The position numbers were made by a program, and so were the translations under genes. From Streptomyces parvus (lineage in GTDB: Bacteria; Actinomycetota; Actinomycetes; Streptomycetales; Streptomycetaceae): 64,000 nucleotides of DNA. The notes under the pieces were generated by a model, which searched no databases, was not told where the DNA came from, and saw only the letters and a program-made list of their open reading frames with translations. The stretch covers positions 1-64,000 of the forward strand of contig NZ_BMRY01000017.1 in NCBI RefSeq assembly GCF_014648875.1, written 5' to 3'. Shown one piece after another: positions 16,306 through 24,585 of this stretch (positions within the stretch are counted from its first letter, which is position 1; each line of letters begins with the position of its first letter).

Positions 16306-18729
16306 ATGCCCCGGCCGTTGCAGGCGGCCCTGATTCTGCTTCACGTTCTCTTCGTGGCCACCCTGGTGGGCGCCGTCCGGGCTCTGTCGTCCGCCTCCTC
16401 GGTGGACGCGGTCGACGGGTACCTCCTCGGGCTGCTGCTCTACGCGTCGTTACCCGGGTTCGCCGTCTTCGTGTTGTCGCTGTACGTCCGTCACGGCGGG
16501 GTTCGCGTCCGGTACGGGCTCCTCGCCGTGCTGGCCTGGATCGTCCTCGGTGCCCTCGCCGAGCTCAGCGGCGGGGCCCAGGGCCTTGGCCTCGCGCGGC
16601 TGGCCCTGCCCGTGGCCGTCATCGTGCTGCTGTGCCGGCCGGAGAGCCGTCGGTGGTTCCGCAGCGGCCTGGAGCAACGGGCCGAGCAACGGCTGTTCAG
16701 CTTCGCCCGGATGATGAAGCTCCGCCGCGACGGCGGGCAGACCGCGCTGGAGTACCTCGGCCTCGTCCTGGTCGTCGTCGCTCTCGTCGGCGGGCTCATG
16801 GCCACCGGGACCGGGCAGCAGCTCACCGCGGAGATCCGCAGCGCGGTCTGTGAACTGACCGGCAGTTCGTGTCCGGCGCCGGTCCGCGACGTCGTGGCCG
16901 GTGGTGGAAGCAGCGACGGGGGTGCCGACGGCAGCGGCGGCGGGGCCCATGACAGCCGCCCGGGTTCCGGCGCCGACGGCACTGGTGGAGCGGGCGAGTC
17001 CAGCCTTACCGGTGGTACCGGCAGCACCGGTACCAGGGGTGAGAACGGCGACACCAGCACCAGCGGCACCACCACCGGAACCACCGGCACCGCTGGCGAC
17101 ACCAGCACCAGCGGCACCACCACCGGAACCACCGGAACCTCCACCGGCAGCGCTGGCGACACCGGCACCCCCGGCGACAGCGCCGGCACCCCCGGTACCA
17201 CCGGAGCCCCAGGCTCCCCCAACACCCCCCAAAACACCCCCCAAAACAGCGACACCTTCCCCCAGAGCGACTTCATCGTGCCGGTCAACGCGGGTAGACC
17301 CGCAGGTCCCCGCGGCGGCGGGTTCCTCGGCGGGTTTCTCGGGGACGGGCTGGGGGGTGATGTCCGCGGGGTCGTCGATGCCGTTCTGCGGCCGGGGGAG
17401 ACCAGGCGGGGCATCGTCGAGCAGTGGGCGCGTGACACCCGCGGCGCGGAGGAGAAGTGGGCGCGGGGTGACTACATCGGTGCGGCCTGGGACTGGAACA
17501 AGGCCGTCGGTGGTGCCGGCGCCGGGCTGGCGATGCCCGGGTCCGGGGCGCGGGTCGACGCCGAGGTGCGGGACGCCGAGCGCGCGCACCTCGGCGAGCG
17601 GATCCCGCAGAACGCCACGCCCGCCCAGCGCAAGGCCTGGTGGGACGGGCTCTCGCCGGAGGAGCGGGAGCGGTACATCGAGCTCGTCCCGGAGCGGATC
17701 GGCAACCTCGACGGCATCCCCGTCCTCGCCCGGGACGCCGCCAACCGACGCAACCTCCCGGCGCTCATCGACAAGCTGGAGGGGGTCGACACCGACAAGG
17801 CCCGCGACCAGCTGGCCGGGCTGCGCGAGATCGAGCGGCAGTTGAACGAGAACGGGAAGCCGCCCATGTATCTCATCGGGGTCGGGGACGAGGGGAACGG
17901 GCGGGCGATCGTGTCGTTCGGGAATCCGGACGTGTCGCAGCATGTGTCCGCCTACGTGCCGGGGCTCAACACCTCCCTCGACGAGGAGTTCGCCAAGAAC
18001 GATCTCGGGCGGGCCCGCGACACCGCGATCGGGGCGCAGGGGTACGACGATTCCACGGCGTCCATCGTCTGGCTCGGGTACGACGCCCCGCAGCTGCCGG
18101 ACAAGGACGGGGTGGCCGGCTACTTCGCCGTCATGGGCACCGGGCGCGCCGAGAAGGGCGGGGCCGCCTACCGCGACTTCATGGGCGGGATCTCCGTCAC
18201 CAACCAGAACAAGGACCCGCATCTGACCGCCATCGGGCACTCCTACGGGTCCCGGACCGTGGGCGCGGCCGCCGCCCGGCCCGGGGGGATTCCCGGGGTC
18301 GACGACATCATCCTCGTCGGCAGCCCGGGGGTCGGCGTCGATCACGCCGTGGACCTCGGCGTCGGCAGCGAGCACGTCTTCGTGGGGGCCGCCGCCAACG
18401 ACCCGGTGACCAAGCTGCCCTCGAAGACCCAGGTCGTGGTGGGCGGGCTCGGGCTGGCCCTGGGCGGGCCCGGAGGCGCGTACGTCGCCGGCGATCTCGC
18501 CGATCCGGGTGACGACGACCTCTGGTTCGGGAAGGATCCCGCGAGCAAGGCGTTCGGGGCGCGGCGCTTCCCGGTGGCCGACGGGCCGCCCCTCGTCAGC
18601 GGGAGCGGCATCAGCCTGGACTCGCACTCGAACTACTTCAGCCCGGAACGCGACGCCGTGTCCGCGGACAGCATCGCCCTGATCGTGTCGGGCAACGCCG
18701 ACCGGCTCAAGATGGAGGAACCGAAGTGA
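16306..18729 (+). CDS. Fusion: four-helix membrane region, prepilin-like segment and DUF1023 hydrolase
   Basis: This 807-residue protein is continuous with no stop. Residues 1-115 hold four membrane segments and end in a charged loop (RPESRRWF). At about 140-175 a prepilin-like segment (DGGQTALEYLG followed by a long hydrophobic stretch) resembles class III/Flp prepilin N-termini. A Gly/Ser/Thr-rich linker with a 48-bp DNA repeat comes next. The DUF1023 hydrolase follows with nucleophile S646 in AIGHSYGS and the terminal DSHSNYF. Many relatives may start at the ATGs at 16711/16714. The ATG at 16306 is the first start that keeps all four helices. Its stop overlaps the next lipoprotein gene. 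Confidence 0.8.
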   Translation: MPRPLQAALILLHVLFVATLVGAVRALSSASSVDAVDGYLLGLLLYASLPGFAVFVLSLYVRHGGVRVRYGLLAVLAWIVLGALAELSGGAQGLGLARLALPVAVIVLLCRPESRRWFRSGLEQRAEQRLFSFARMMKLRRDGGQTALEYLGLVLVVVALVGGLMATGTGQQLTAEIRSAVCELTGSSCPAPVRDVVAGGGSSDGGADGSGGGAHDSRPGSGADGTGGAGESSLTGGTGSTGTRGENGDTSTSGTTTGTTGTAGDTSTSGTTTGTTGTSTGSAGDTGTPGDSAGTPGTTGAPGSPNTPQNTPQNSDTFPQSDFIVPVNAGRPAGPRGGGFLGGFLGDGLGGDVRGVVDAVLRPGETRRGIVEQWARDTRGAEEKWARGDYIGAAWDWNKAVGGAGAGLAMPGSGARVDAEVRDAERAHLGERIPQNATPAQRKAWWDGLSPEERERYIELVPERIGNLDGIPVLARDAANRRNLPALIDKLEGVDTDKARDQLAGLREIERQLNENGKPPMYLIGVGDEGNGRAIVSFGNPDVSQHVSAYVPGLNTSLDEEFAKNDLGRARDTAIGAQGYDDSTASIVWLGYDAPQLPDKDGVAGYFAVMGTGRAEKGGAAYRDFMGGISVTNQNKDPHLTAIGHSYGSRTVGAAAARPGGIPGVDDIILVGSPGVGVDHAVDLGVGSEHVFVGAAANDPVTKLPSKTQVVVGGLGLALGGPGGAYVAGDLADPGDDDLWFGKDPASKAFGARRFPVADGPPLVSGSGISLDSHSNYFSPERDAVSADSIALIVSGNADRLKMEEPK
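17047..17135 (+). repeat. Tandem 48-bp coding repeat in the hydrolase linker
   Basis: A 41-base identical segment starts at 17047 and again at 17095, a 48-bp period (16 codons). It encodes Asp-Thr-Ser-Thr-Ser-Gly-Thr-Thr-Thr-Gly-type linker sequence. Recombination between the copies would change linker length in multiples of 16 residues. Confidence 0.9.
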
Positions 18730-19322
18730 GGCGAGCGAAGCGGGCCCTGCCCCCTGTCGCGGTGGTCCTGGTCCTGGCCCTCGGGGTTCCGCTGGCCGGG
18801 TGCGGGAGCGAGAGTGGTTCGCGGGGGGAGAATGCCACGAGTGCCGGGAAGGAGAGCGGGGCGACGATGGACATGCAGGAGGCCGCCGAGCAGTCCGACG
18901 CCATGCTCGATGCCGTCCTGGAGGGTATCGATCCCGATGTGCAGTGGGCCCATGGGCCCACCACCACCCGGGCCTGCGGGGTGACCCGTCGGCGTACGGT
19001 CATGACCGTCGTCTCCCCCGAGCGCCGGCAGACCTTCCTGGACCGGGCGGAGAACTTCTGGCTGAAGAACGGTTACCGGATCAAGGCCGTCAACAAGGAC
19101 GAGAAGTTCCCCGCGGTCTACGCGGTCACCCGGAGCGGATTCGGTGTCAGCGTCTCCTTCCGGGGGAAGGGGCAGGCCTTCCTGGAGGCCGACAGCCCCT
19201 GCGTGAAGGAGTCGAAGGTCGCCGCCCCCACCGCCGAGCCGAACGGTCCCGCCTACGAGGACGTCTATCCGTTGCCCCGGCCCAACGTGCGGTCCGACTT
19301 CTGGTCGGGCAAGGGCGGGTGA
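18726..19322 (+). CDS. Lipoprotein paired with the hydrolase (copy 2)
   Basis: This 198-residue paralogue of the protein at 15.5 kb has a lipobox LAGC (C26), a short Ser/Gly linker, then the same core: MDMQEAAEQSDAMLDAVLEGI, RACGVTRRRTVM, KGQAFLEADSPC and the ending RPNVRSDFWSGKGG. The two conserved Cys suggest a disulfide outside the membrane. The GTG start overlaps the hydrolase stop (GTGA). The same order of genes in both copies argues for a functional pair. The activity is unknown. Confidence 0.82.
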   Translation: MRRAKRALPPVAVVLVLALGVPLAGCGSESGSRGENATSAGKESGATMDMQEAAEQSDAMLDAVLEGIDPDVQWAHGPTTTRACGVTRRRTVMTVVSPERRQTFLDRAENFWLKNGYRIKAVNKDEKFPAVYAVTRSGFGVSVSFRGKGQAFLEADSPCVKESKVAAPTAEPNGPAYEDVYPLPRPNVRSDFWSGKGG

Positions 19323-19458
19323 GAGTTCGTCAGCTCTGTTGCTCGTGAGCCGTCGGCGCCCCCGTGTGCTTCGGGTGCGCCGGTGGTGTGCCGCGGATGA
19401 CTCGTACACACCGTCGAAAACACCTCTGAAGCGCGTCCCGATGAGGGATGGTTGAGGG

Positions 19459-20469
19459 GTGCGGAAATTCTGGGTGTTCGGTGGCATCGGCGTCGGCATG
19501 GTCATGTGCTTCCTGGCGCTGCTCGTCGTCGGTACGTACTCCGCCGCCGCCGGGCTCGCCGGGCCGGGGGGCGGCGGTGCCGTCGCCCTGGCCAAGGGGG
19601 CCGTGCCCGCGCGCTTCCAGCCGCTCGTGCAGAAATGGGGCAACCTCTGTCCCGCCATCAACCCCGCCCTGCTGGCCGCGCAGTTGTACCAGGAGAGCGG
19701 CTGGAACCCGAGGGCGCAGAGCCACGCCGCCGCGCAGGGCATCGCCCAGTTCATCCCCGGCACCTGGGCCACGCACGGGATCGACGGCAACGGCGACGGC
19801 AAGCGGGACGTGTGGGACCCCGCCGACGCGATCCCCTCGGCCGCTTCGTACGACTGCGAGCTCGCCGGGTACGTGAAGAAGGTGCCGGGCGATCCGACGA
19901 GCAACATGCTCGCCGCGTACAACGCCGGTGCCTACGCCGTCATCAAGTACGGCGGTGTGCCGCCCTACAAAGAGACGCAGAACTACGTCAAGATCATTCG
20001 TTCCCTGGAGAAGAGCTTCGCCCGGCCCGTCGGCCGGGTCGCGCCCTCCCGGCAGGCCGCCGGGGCCATCTACTTCGCCCAGAAGAAGCTCGGCACACCG
20101 TATTTGTGGGGCGGCAACGGGACGCCCGAGCAGCAGGGGCGGTTCGACTGTTCCGGGCTGACCCAGGCCGCGTACCGGACTGTCGGGATCGAGCTGCCGC
20201 GCGTTGCCAACGACCAGTACAACGCGGGGCCGCATCCCTCGCGGGACGAGCTGCTCCCGGGGGATCTGGTGTTCTTCTCCGACGACCTCACCAATTCGCG
20301 GGCCATCCGGCATGTCGGGTTGTACGTCGGGGGCGGCTATATGATCAATGCGCCGTTCACCGGGGCGGTCATCCGGTTCGACAAGATCGATACGCCGGAC
20401 TACTTCGGTGCGACCCGGGTCACCAAGGACGGTGCCGCCGCCCTTCCGACCGACCTGCCCACGGGGTGA
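19459..20469 (+). CDS. Bifunctional wall hydrolase: lytic transglycosylase plus NlpC/P60 (CwlT/VirB1-like)
   Basis: This 336-residue protein has an N-terminal membrane anchor (about 5-30) and two enzyme domains. A lysozyme-like domain has E79 in LYQESGWNP and GIAQFIPGTW. An NlpC/P60 domain has C231 in RFDCSGLTQ and H285 in AIRHVGLYVG. This architecture is that of CwlT-type enzymes, which open peptidoglycan for Gram-positive conjugation machines. It lies 7 kb from the type IV secretion-like operon on the opposite strand, which makes that role plausible. A role in ordinary wall remodelling is the alternative. Confidence 0.88.
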   Translation: MRKFWVFGGIGVGMVMCFLALLVVGTYSAAAGLAGPGGGGAVALAKGAVPARFQPLVQKWGNLCPAINPALLAAQLYQESGWNPRAQSHAAAQGIAQFIPGTWATHGIDGNGDGKRDVWDPADAIPSAASYDCELAGYVKKVPGDPTSNMLAAYNAGAYAVIKYGGVPPYKETQNYVKIIRSLEKSFARPVGRVAPSRQAAGAIYFAQKKLGTPYLWGGNGTPEQQGRFDCSGLTQAAYRTVGIELPRVANDQYNAGPHPSRDELLPGDLVFFSDDLTNSRAIRHVGLYVGGGYMINAPFTGAVIRFDKIDTPDYFGATRVTKDGAAALPTDLPTG

Positions 20470-20634
20470 CGTACGTCTCGCGCGGGCTTCCGGAGCGGCG
20501 AAGGGTGCTGACGGGCAGTCGGCCCTGGCGGGAACTCTCCGTGAAGCCTGGGCCCTGAGCTGCGACGACGAGTCACTCTTCGATAACGTCATAGTGATCA
20601 TTCGGTGGAGAACGGAACGCACGCGACGCCCGGG

Positions 20635-20656
20635 CCGTTCCCTGGACAGGGAACGG
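20635..20656. promoter_or_regulatory. Perfect inverted repeat upstream of the PAP2 gene
   Basis: Two 10-bp arms, CCGTTCCCTG and CAGGGAACGG, are separated by GA. The repeat sits 150 bp before the PAP2 start in a 335-bp non-coding gap. It could be an operator, or a weak terminator for the wall hydrolase gene; no T run follows. Nothing else stands out in this gap. Confidence 0.4.
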
Positions 20657-20804
20657 GAACGCCAAGCGCACTGACCATGCGTCGCAGTGAAGCTGTGCGG
20701 TGCAGTGCGGTATCGGATCGCACCGGATACGGGGGTTCGACCAGGGCGGCGCGCAAGGACGCGCGTCGCGGCAGAGAAGCAGACAAGGCAAGGGGCCGCA
20801 GCAG

Positions 20805-21536
20805 ATGGCTGGACTCGAACTCGACGGGTCGAACCCGGACGTCAGTCTGCTCTACGACATCAACGGCCTCGCGAAGGCCGCTCCGACCTGGTTCGACCGG
20901 GTCATGGAGTACGTCGGCGAGTACGGGATCATGTTCGGCCTCGTCCTGGTGGGCCTGTGGTGCTGGTGGAGCATGCGGGGGCGCGGGACGGCCGAGGACG
21001 CCGTGACGGCCGCCGCCGCCATCGTCTGGGCGCCGCTCGCCGCAGCCATCGCCATCCTCATCAACGTCCCGATCCGCGGCTTCGTCGAACGGCCACGCCC
21101 CTTCAACGACCACGACGGCCTTGAGGTCCTGATCCACGGCAAGACGGACTTCTCGTTCGTCAGCGACCACTCCACCCTGGCCATGGGCATCGCCGTCGGC
21201 ATCTTCGTGGCGAACCGGAAGTTCGGCTTCTGGGCGATCGGCCTCGCGCTCTTCGCCGGTTTCAGCCGGATCTACATGGGCGTCCACTACCCGACCGACG
21301 TGATCGGCGGCTTCGCCCTCGGTACGGCCGTCACCCTGCTGCTGGCCCCGCTCGCGATGGCGCTGCTGACCCCGCTGATGGCGGCGGTCGCCCGCTCGCC
21401 GCGCGTCGGCTGGTTCGTCCGGTCGAAGAGCGCGGCCGTCGCGTACGCGGACGAGCGCGGCGAGGCGGTCGGCATCCCCGAGCCGCGGCCCGGTTCCCGT
21501 CGGGGCGACCCGGGCGAGGAGGATCTGGCCGCCTGA
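20805..21536 (+). CDS. PAP2-family membrane phosphatase
   Basis: This 243-residue protein has five to six membrane segments and the three PAP2 motifs: FVERPRPFN, SDHSTLAMG (SDHS in place of the usual SGHS) and SRIYMGVHYPTDVIGG. These enzymes remove phosphate from lipid carriers such as undecaprenyl pyrophosphate or phosphatidate at the outer membrane face. The ATG at 20805 was chosen because the reading frame before it lacks membrane character. A hairpin terminator follows at 21579. Confidence 0.88.
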   Translation: MAGLELDGSNPDVSLLYDINGLAKAAPTWFDRVMEYVGEYGIMFGLVLVGLWCWWSMRGRGTAEDAVTAAAAIVWAPLAAAIAILINVPIRGFVERPRPFNDHDGLEVLIHGKTDFSFVSDHSTLAMGIAVGIFVANRKFGFWAIGLALFAGFSRIYMGVHYPTDVIGGFALGTAVTLLLAPLAMALLTPLMAAVARSPRVGWFVRSKSAAVAYADERGEAVGIPEPRPGSRRGDPGEEDLAA

Positions 21537-21578
21537 CGGTCCCGGGGCCCTCCTTGGTCCCTGACTTCTGATTCCTGC

Positions 21579-21616
21579 CACGAACCCCCAGGTGCCCCGG
21601 CGCCTGGGGGTTCGTG
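21579..21616. terminator. Hairpin terminator between convergent genes
   Basis: A 14-bp perfect stem (CACGAACCCCCAGG paired with CCTGGGGGTTCGTG) has a 10-base loop. It lies between the PAP2 gene and the convergent small gene that ends at 21651, so it can serve both. No long T run follows, as is usual in Streptomyces. Confidence 0.75.
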
Positions 21617-21650
21617 CTGTACGGGGGTGGGGCGGCGCGGCCCCACGGGA

Positions 21651-21923
21651 TCAGGGCGCGGCGAGGTGTTCGGCGGCGTCCGTGCGGGCCCGGTCCCGGG
21701 ATCTGCGTGCCGGGCCGGACCAGCCGCAGCTGCAGCGGGCCAGGCAGAACGAGCCTCGTTCGATCGTCGTGGCGCTGTGCCCGGCGGGCTGGTCCGGAGG
21801 GGGAGCCTCCGGCAGGGATGCGGACAGCGATACGGACAGCGATTCCGCTGGGGCGGGGGCGGTCCGGGCGGGGGTGCGCGGCGCGGCGGTGGTGCGAGCC
21901 GCGGCGGGGGAATCCTCATGCAC
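21651..21923 (-). CDS. Small protein with CxC motif, unknown function
   Basis: This 90-residue frame has an Ala/Pro/Ser-rich first half and a conserved-looking second half, TIERGSFCLARCSCGWSGPARRSRDRARTDA, with three Cys and a Trp. That could be a small metal- or nucleic-acid-binding motif. The GTG start at 21923 gives MHEDS. I believe similar short proteins occur in other Streptomyces but cannot verify it here. Confidence 0.6.
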   Translation of the reverse strand: MHEDSPAAARTTAAPRTPARTAPAPAESLSVSLSASLPEAPPPDQPAGHSATTIERGSFCLARCSCGWSGPARRSRDRARTDAAEHLAAP

Positions 21924-22035
21924 TCATCCACGGTACTGGCCGCGGCGCCCCGTGGCGTGACGGGGGACGGCGGCGGTCGTTATGCGGAGCGGGTCAGGGC
22001 TCGGCCGGGCGGTAGTCGTTGGGGGTTGGCAGGCG

Positions 22036-22920
22036 ATGGTGGTGCAGCAGTACGGAGACGGAGGCGGGGCCCGCGCTGTCCGCGCCCTCGCCGCGGCCGG
22101 GGTGATCGCGGTCACCGCCGGGTGCTTCGGCGGGGACGGGGGCGGTGGTGCGGGCGACGGGTCCGGGCAGCGTGCCGTGGCCGCCGCCGACCGGCCGCTC
22201 GATCTGCTCGGGCAGGCGGCGGACGTCCTCGTCGAGGCGGGCGGTGCGGAGACCCGTACGTCGATGGAGACGGCGGCCGGCGGTACGCGGGTGACGATCC
22301 GGGGGCAGGGGGCGTACGACTTCCGCAAGCAGATGGGGCGGCTCCGCGTGGTGCTGCCCAAGGACGCCGCCGGCAAGGACGCCGCGGGTGCGGGCGGCCA
22401 CCGGCCGATCACCGAGCTGCTGGCCCCCGGCGCGCTGTACATGAAGAACCGCGGCGCCGGGGTGCCCGACGACAAGTGGGTCAGGATCGACACGACCGGG
22501 CTGAAGGACGGCAACCTCGTCACCGGCGGGGTCACCGACCCGATGGCGGCGGCCGAACTGCTGCGCGGCGCGGCCGATGTGACGTACTCGGGGAAGACCG
22601 AGCTGGCCGGAGTGACCGTCCATCGCTACCGGGGTGTCGCCGACCTGGGCCGGGCCGCCCGGGCCGCCTCGCCGCAGTCGCGCGGGGCGCTGAGCGCGGC
22701 GGCGAAAGGGTTCAGCAAGGACGCCGTGCCCTTCGACGCCTACCTCGACGAGGACGGCCGGCTGCGGAAGGTCCGGCACCGTTTCACCTTCTCCTCCGAC
22801 GCCCGGGGCCCGGAGGTGTCGGTGGTCTCGACGCTGCTGCTGTACGGGTTCGGGCTGCCGGTCACGGTGACGCTGCCGGACGAGGACGCCATCTACACCG
22901 GCGAGATCCGGCAGGGCTGA
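22036..22920 (+). CDS. Secreted lipoprotein, LppX/LolA-like
   Basis: This 294-residue protein has a signal peptide and lipobox TAGC. The mature region is beta-rich: SMETAAGGTRVTIRGQGAYDF, GALYMKNRG, KWVRID, then VTYSGKTELAGVTVHRYRG and AYLDEDGRLRKVRHRF. That pattern matches the LppX/LprG-LolA family of Streptomyces lipoproteins that carry lipids or hydrophobic molecules. The ATG at 22036 is used; an earlier in-frame ATG at 21982 would add 18 residues before the signal peptide. It is probably a single-gene unit. Confidence 0.8.
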   Translation: MVVQQYGDGGGARAVRALAAAGVIAVTAGCFGGDGGGGAGDGSGQRAVAAADRPLDLLGQAADVLVEAGGAETRTSMETAAGGTRVTIRGQGAYDFRKQMGRLRVVLPKDAAGKDAAGAGGHRPITELLAPGALYMKNRGAGVPDDKWVRIDTTGLKDGNLVTGGVTDPMAAAELLRGAADVTYSGKTELAGVTVHRYRGVADLGRAARAASPQSRGALSAAAKGFSKDAVPFDAYLDEDGRLRKVRHRFTFSSDARGPEVSVVSTLLLYGFGLPVTVTLPDEDAIYTGEIRQG

Positions 22921-23142
22921 GGGGTGCGGGATCTCACCGGAGAGAACCGGAGAGAACGGGGGGCCGGGCGGGGTGGGGGAGGCGCGGGTTACCGGGACGG
23001 GCCGGGGGTGGGACCGGTTGGGAGGGGGCTCAAAATGGTCCGTCCGTGCCATGCGCGGCACGTATCGCGCTCCCTAGGCTGGGATGTCGGTGTTGCCAGA
23101 GGCCGGTGACGGCCGGGAGGACGGCAGAGAGAGGTGACGCAC

Positions 23143-23337
23143 GTGGTGACGCTCAGCGCGCCGAACGCTCAGGACTGTGTGGCCCTCGCCGAGATCGAGC
23201 TGTGCGGCGAGCTGATGATCGCCGCGTCGGCCGCGGGCGAGGAGCGCCTCAGTCCCGACCGTATCGACGAAGTGCTCGACGTCCGGGGTGCGGAGTCCTG
23301 GACGACGGTCCCCCGGCAGGCCGCCCGCCGGGGGTGA
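23143..23337 (+). CDS. Short protein of unknown function upstream of csoR
   Basis: This 64-residue protein reads from tandem GTG codons (VVTLSAPNAQDCVALAEIELCGELMIAA). GAGAGGTGA lies 5 bases upstream of the first, which favours 23143 over the earlier GTG at 23134. It is acidic, helical, with two Cys and no membrane segment. It is convergent with csoR, 24 bp away. No function can be assigned. Confidence 0.65.
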   Translation: MVTLSAPNAQDCVALAEIELCGELMIAASAAGEERLSPDRIDEVLDVRGAESWTTVPRQAARRG

Positions 23338-23361
23338 CGCCGACGCCCGCGCTGCCGCGCA

Positions 23362-23772
23362 TCACGTGCGCAGCAGCCGGGCGATCGCCTTCGTGGCCTC
23401 CTCGACCTTCGCGTCGATCTCCTCGCCGCCCTTGACCGCGGCGTCGGCCACGCAGTGGCGCAGGTGCTCCTCCAGCAGCTGGAGGGCGAAGGACTGCAGG
23501 GCCTTCGTGGACGCCGATACCTGAGTGAGTATGTCGATGCAGTAGACGTCCTCGTCGACCATGCGCTGAAGGCCGCGGATCTGGCCCTCGATCCGGCGCA
23601 GGCGTTTGAGGTGCTCGTCCTTCTGGTGGTGGTAGCCGTGGATGCCGCGGTCGTGGTCCGTGACGATGTCCACAGGTGCGGTCGCCCCCGTGCCCGGTGC
23701 GGCCACGTCAGCCGCGCCCGTCGCTTCCGCCCCCGTGATTCCGGCCCCGGCCCCGGTTCCGGTCGTGGTCAT
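23362..23772 (-). CDS. csoR: CsoR copper-sensing transcriptional repressor
   Basis: This 136-residue repressor has a Gly/Ala-rich N-terminal extension (1-35) and the CsoR helical core. The Cu(I) ligands are visible as C78, H103 and C107 in DVYCIDI and EEHLRHC, the spacing of the copper branch of the family. Without copper it represses copper-export genes; binding of Cu(I) releases DNA. A matching palindrome lies 20 bp before its start, consistent with autorepression. The copper chaperone/exporter targets are not in this window. Confidence 0.93.
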   Translation of the reverse strand: MTTTGTGAGAGITGAEATGAADVAAPGTGATAPVDIVTDHDRGIHGYHHQKDEHLKRLRRIEGQIRGLQRMVDEDVYCIDILTQVSASTKALQSFALQLLEEHLRHCVADAAVKGGEEIDAKVEEATKAIARLLRT

Positions 23773-23792
23773 CTGCGTCCTCCCGTTGTCCT

Positions 23793-23815
23793 GATATACC
23801 CCTGCCGGGTATATC
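23793..23815 (-). promoter_or_regulatory. CsoR operator upstream of csoR
   Basis: A perfect inverted repeat, GATATACCCC and GGGTATATC around a short centre, has the A/T-flanked C/G tract typical of CsoR sites. It sits 20-43 bp upstream of the csoR start, where it would overlap the promoter or leader. The assignment as CsoR site is from motif and position. Confidence 0.75.
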
Positions 23816-23959
23816 GTAACGAATCCCGCCGAAACGTGACCGGGGGTCCGTGTCGATCGCCCCGTTCGATGGGCGACACTGAAGAACGCCGGTTAGCCGT
23901 GGCCGGATGATGCGCCTAGCATCAGCCTGACCGAATCCAAAGCATCCCGAGGACCCCAC

Positions 23960-24580
23960 GTGCGCTTTCGTCTGACCCCCAGGGAGACGAGCTTCTACGA
24001 CATGTTCTCCGCCTCCGCGGACAACATTGTCACGGGCTCGAAGCTCCTGATGGAACTGCTCGGGGCGGATTCTGCCTCCCGAGTCGAGATCGCGGAGCGT
24101 ATGCGGGCAGCGGAGCACGCGGGGGACGACGCGACCCACGCGATCTTCCACCAGCTGAACTCCTCCTTCATCACGCCCTTCGACCGCGAGGACATCTACA
24201 ACCTGGCGTCCTCGCTCGACGACATCATGGACTTCATGGAGGAGGCCGTCGACCTGGTCGTCCTCTACCAGGTCCAGGAGCTCCCCAAGGGCGTCGAGCA
24301 GCAGATCGAGGTGCTGGCCCGGGCGGCGGAGCTGACCGCCGAGGCCATGCCGGGGCTGCGGACGATGGACAACCTCACCGAGTACTGGATCGAGGTCAAC
24401 CGTCTGGAGAACCAGGCCGACCAGATCCACCGCAAGCTGCTGGCCCACCTCTTCAACGGCAAGTACGACGCCATGGAGGTGCTGAAGCTCAAGCAGATCG
24501 TGGACGTGCTGGAAGAGGCGGCTGACGCGTTCGAGCACGTCGCGAACACCGTGGAGACCATCGCGGTCAAGGAGTCCTGA
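23960..24580 (+). CDS. DUF47/PhoU-like phosphate transport accessory protein
   Basis: This 206-residue all-helical protein has the DUF47 (PhoU-like) pattern: FYDMFSASADNI, MRAAEHAGDDATHAIFHQLNSSFITPFDREDIYNL and INRLENQADQIHR-like segments. It is normally coupled to Pit phosphate transporters and is thought to regulate them. The Pit gene starts 5 bp downstream, so they form one operon. The GTG at 23960 gives MRFRLTPRETSF, the usual start of the family. Confidence 0.92.
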   Translation: MRFRLTPRETSFYDMFSASADNIVTGSKLLMELLGADSASRVEIAERMRAAEHAGDDATHAIFHQLNSSFITPFDREDIYNLASSLDDIMDFMEEAVDLVVLYQVQELPKGVEQQIEVLARAAELTAEAMPGLRTMDNLTEYWIEVNRLENQADQIHRKLLAHLFNGKYDAMEVLKLKQIVDVLEEAADAFEHVANTVETIAVKES

Positions 24581-24585
24581 ACCTC

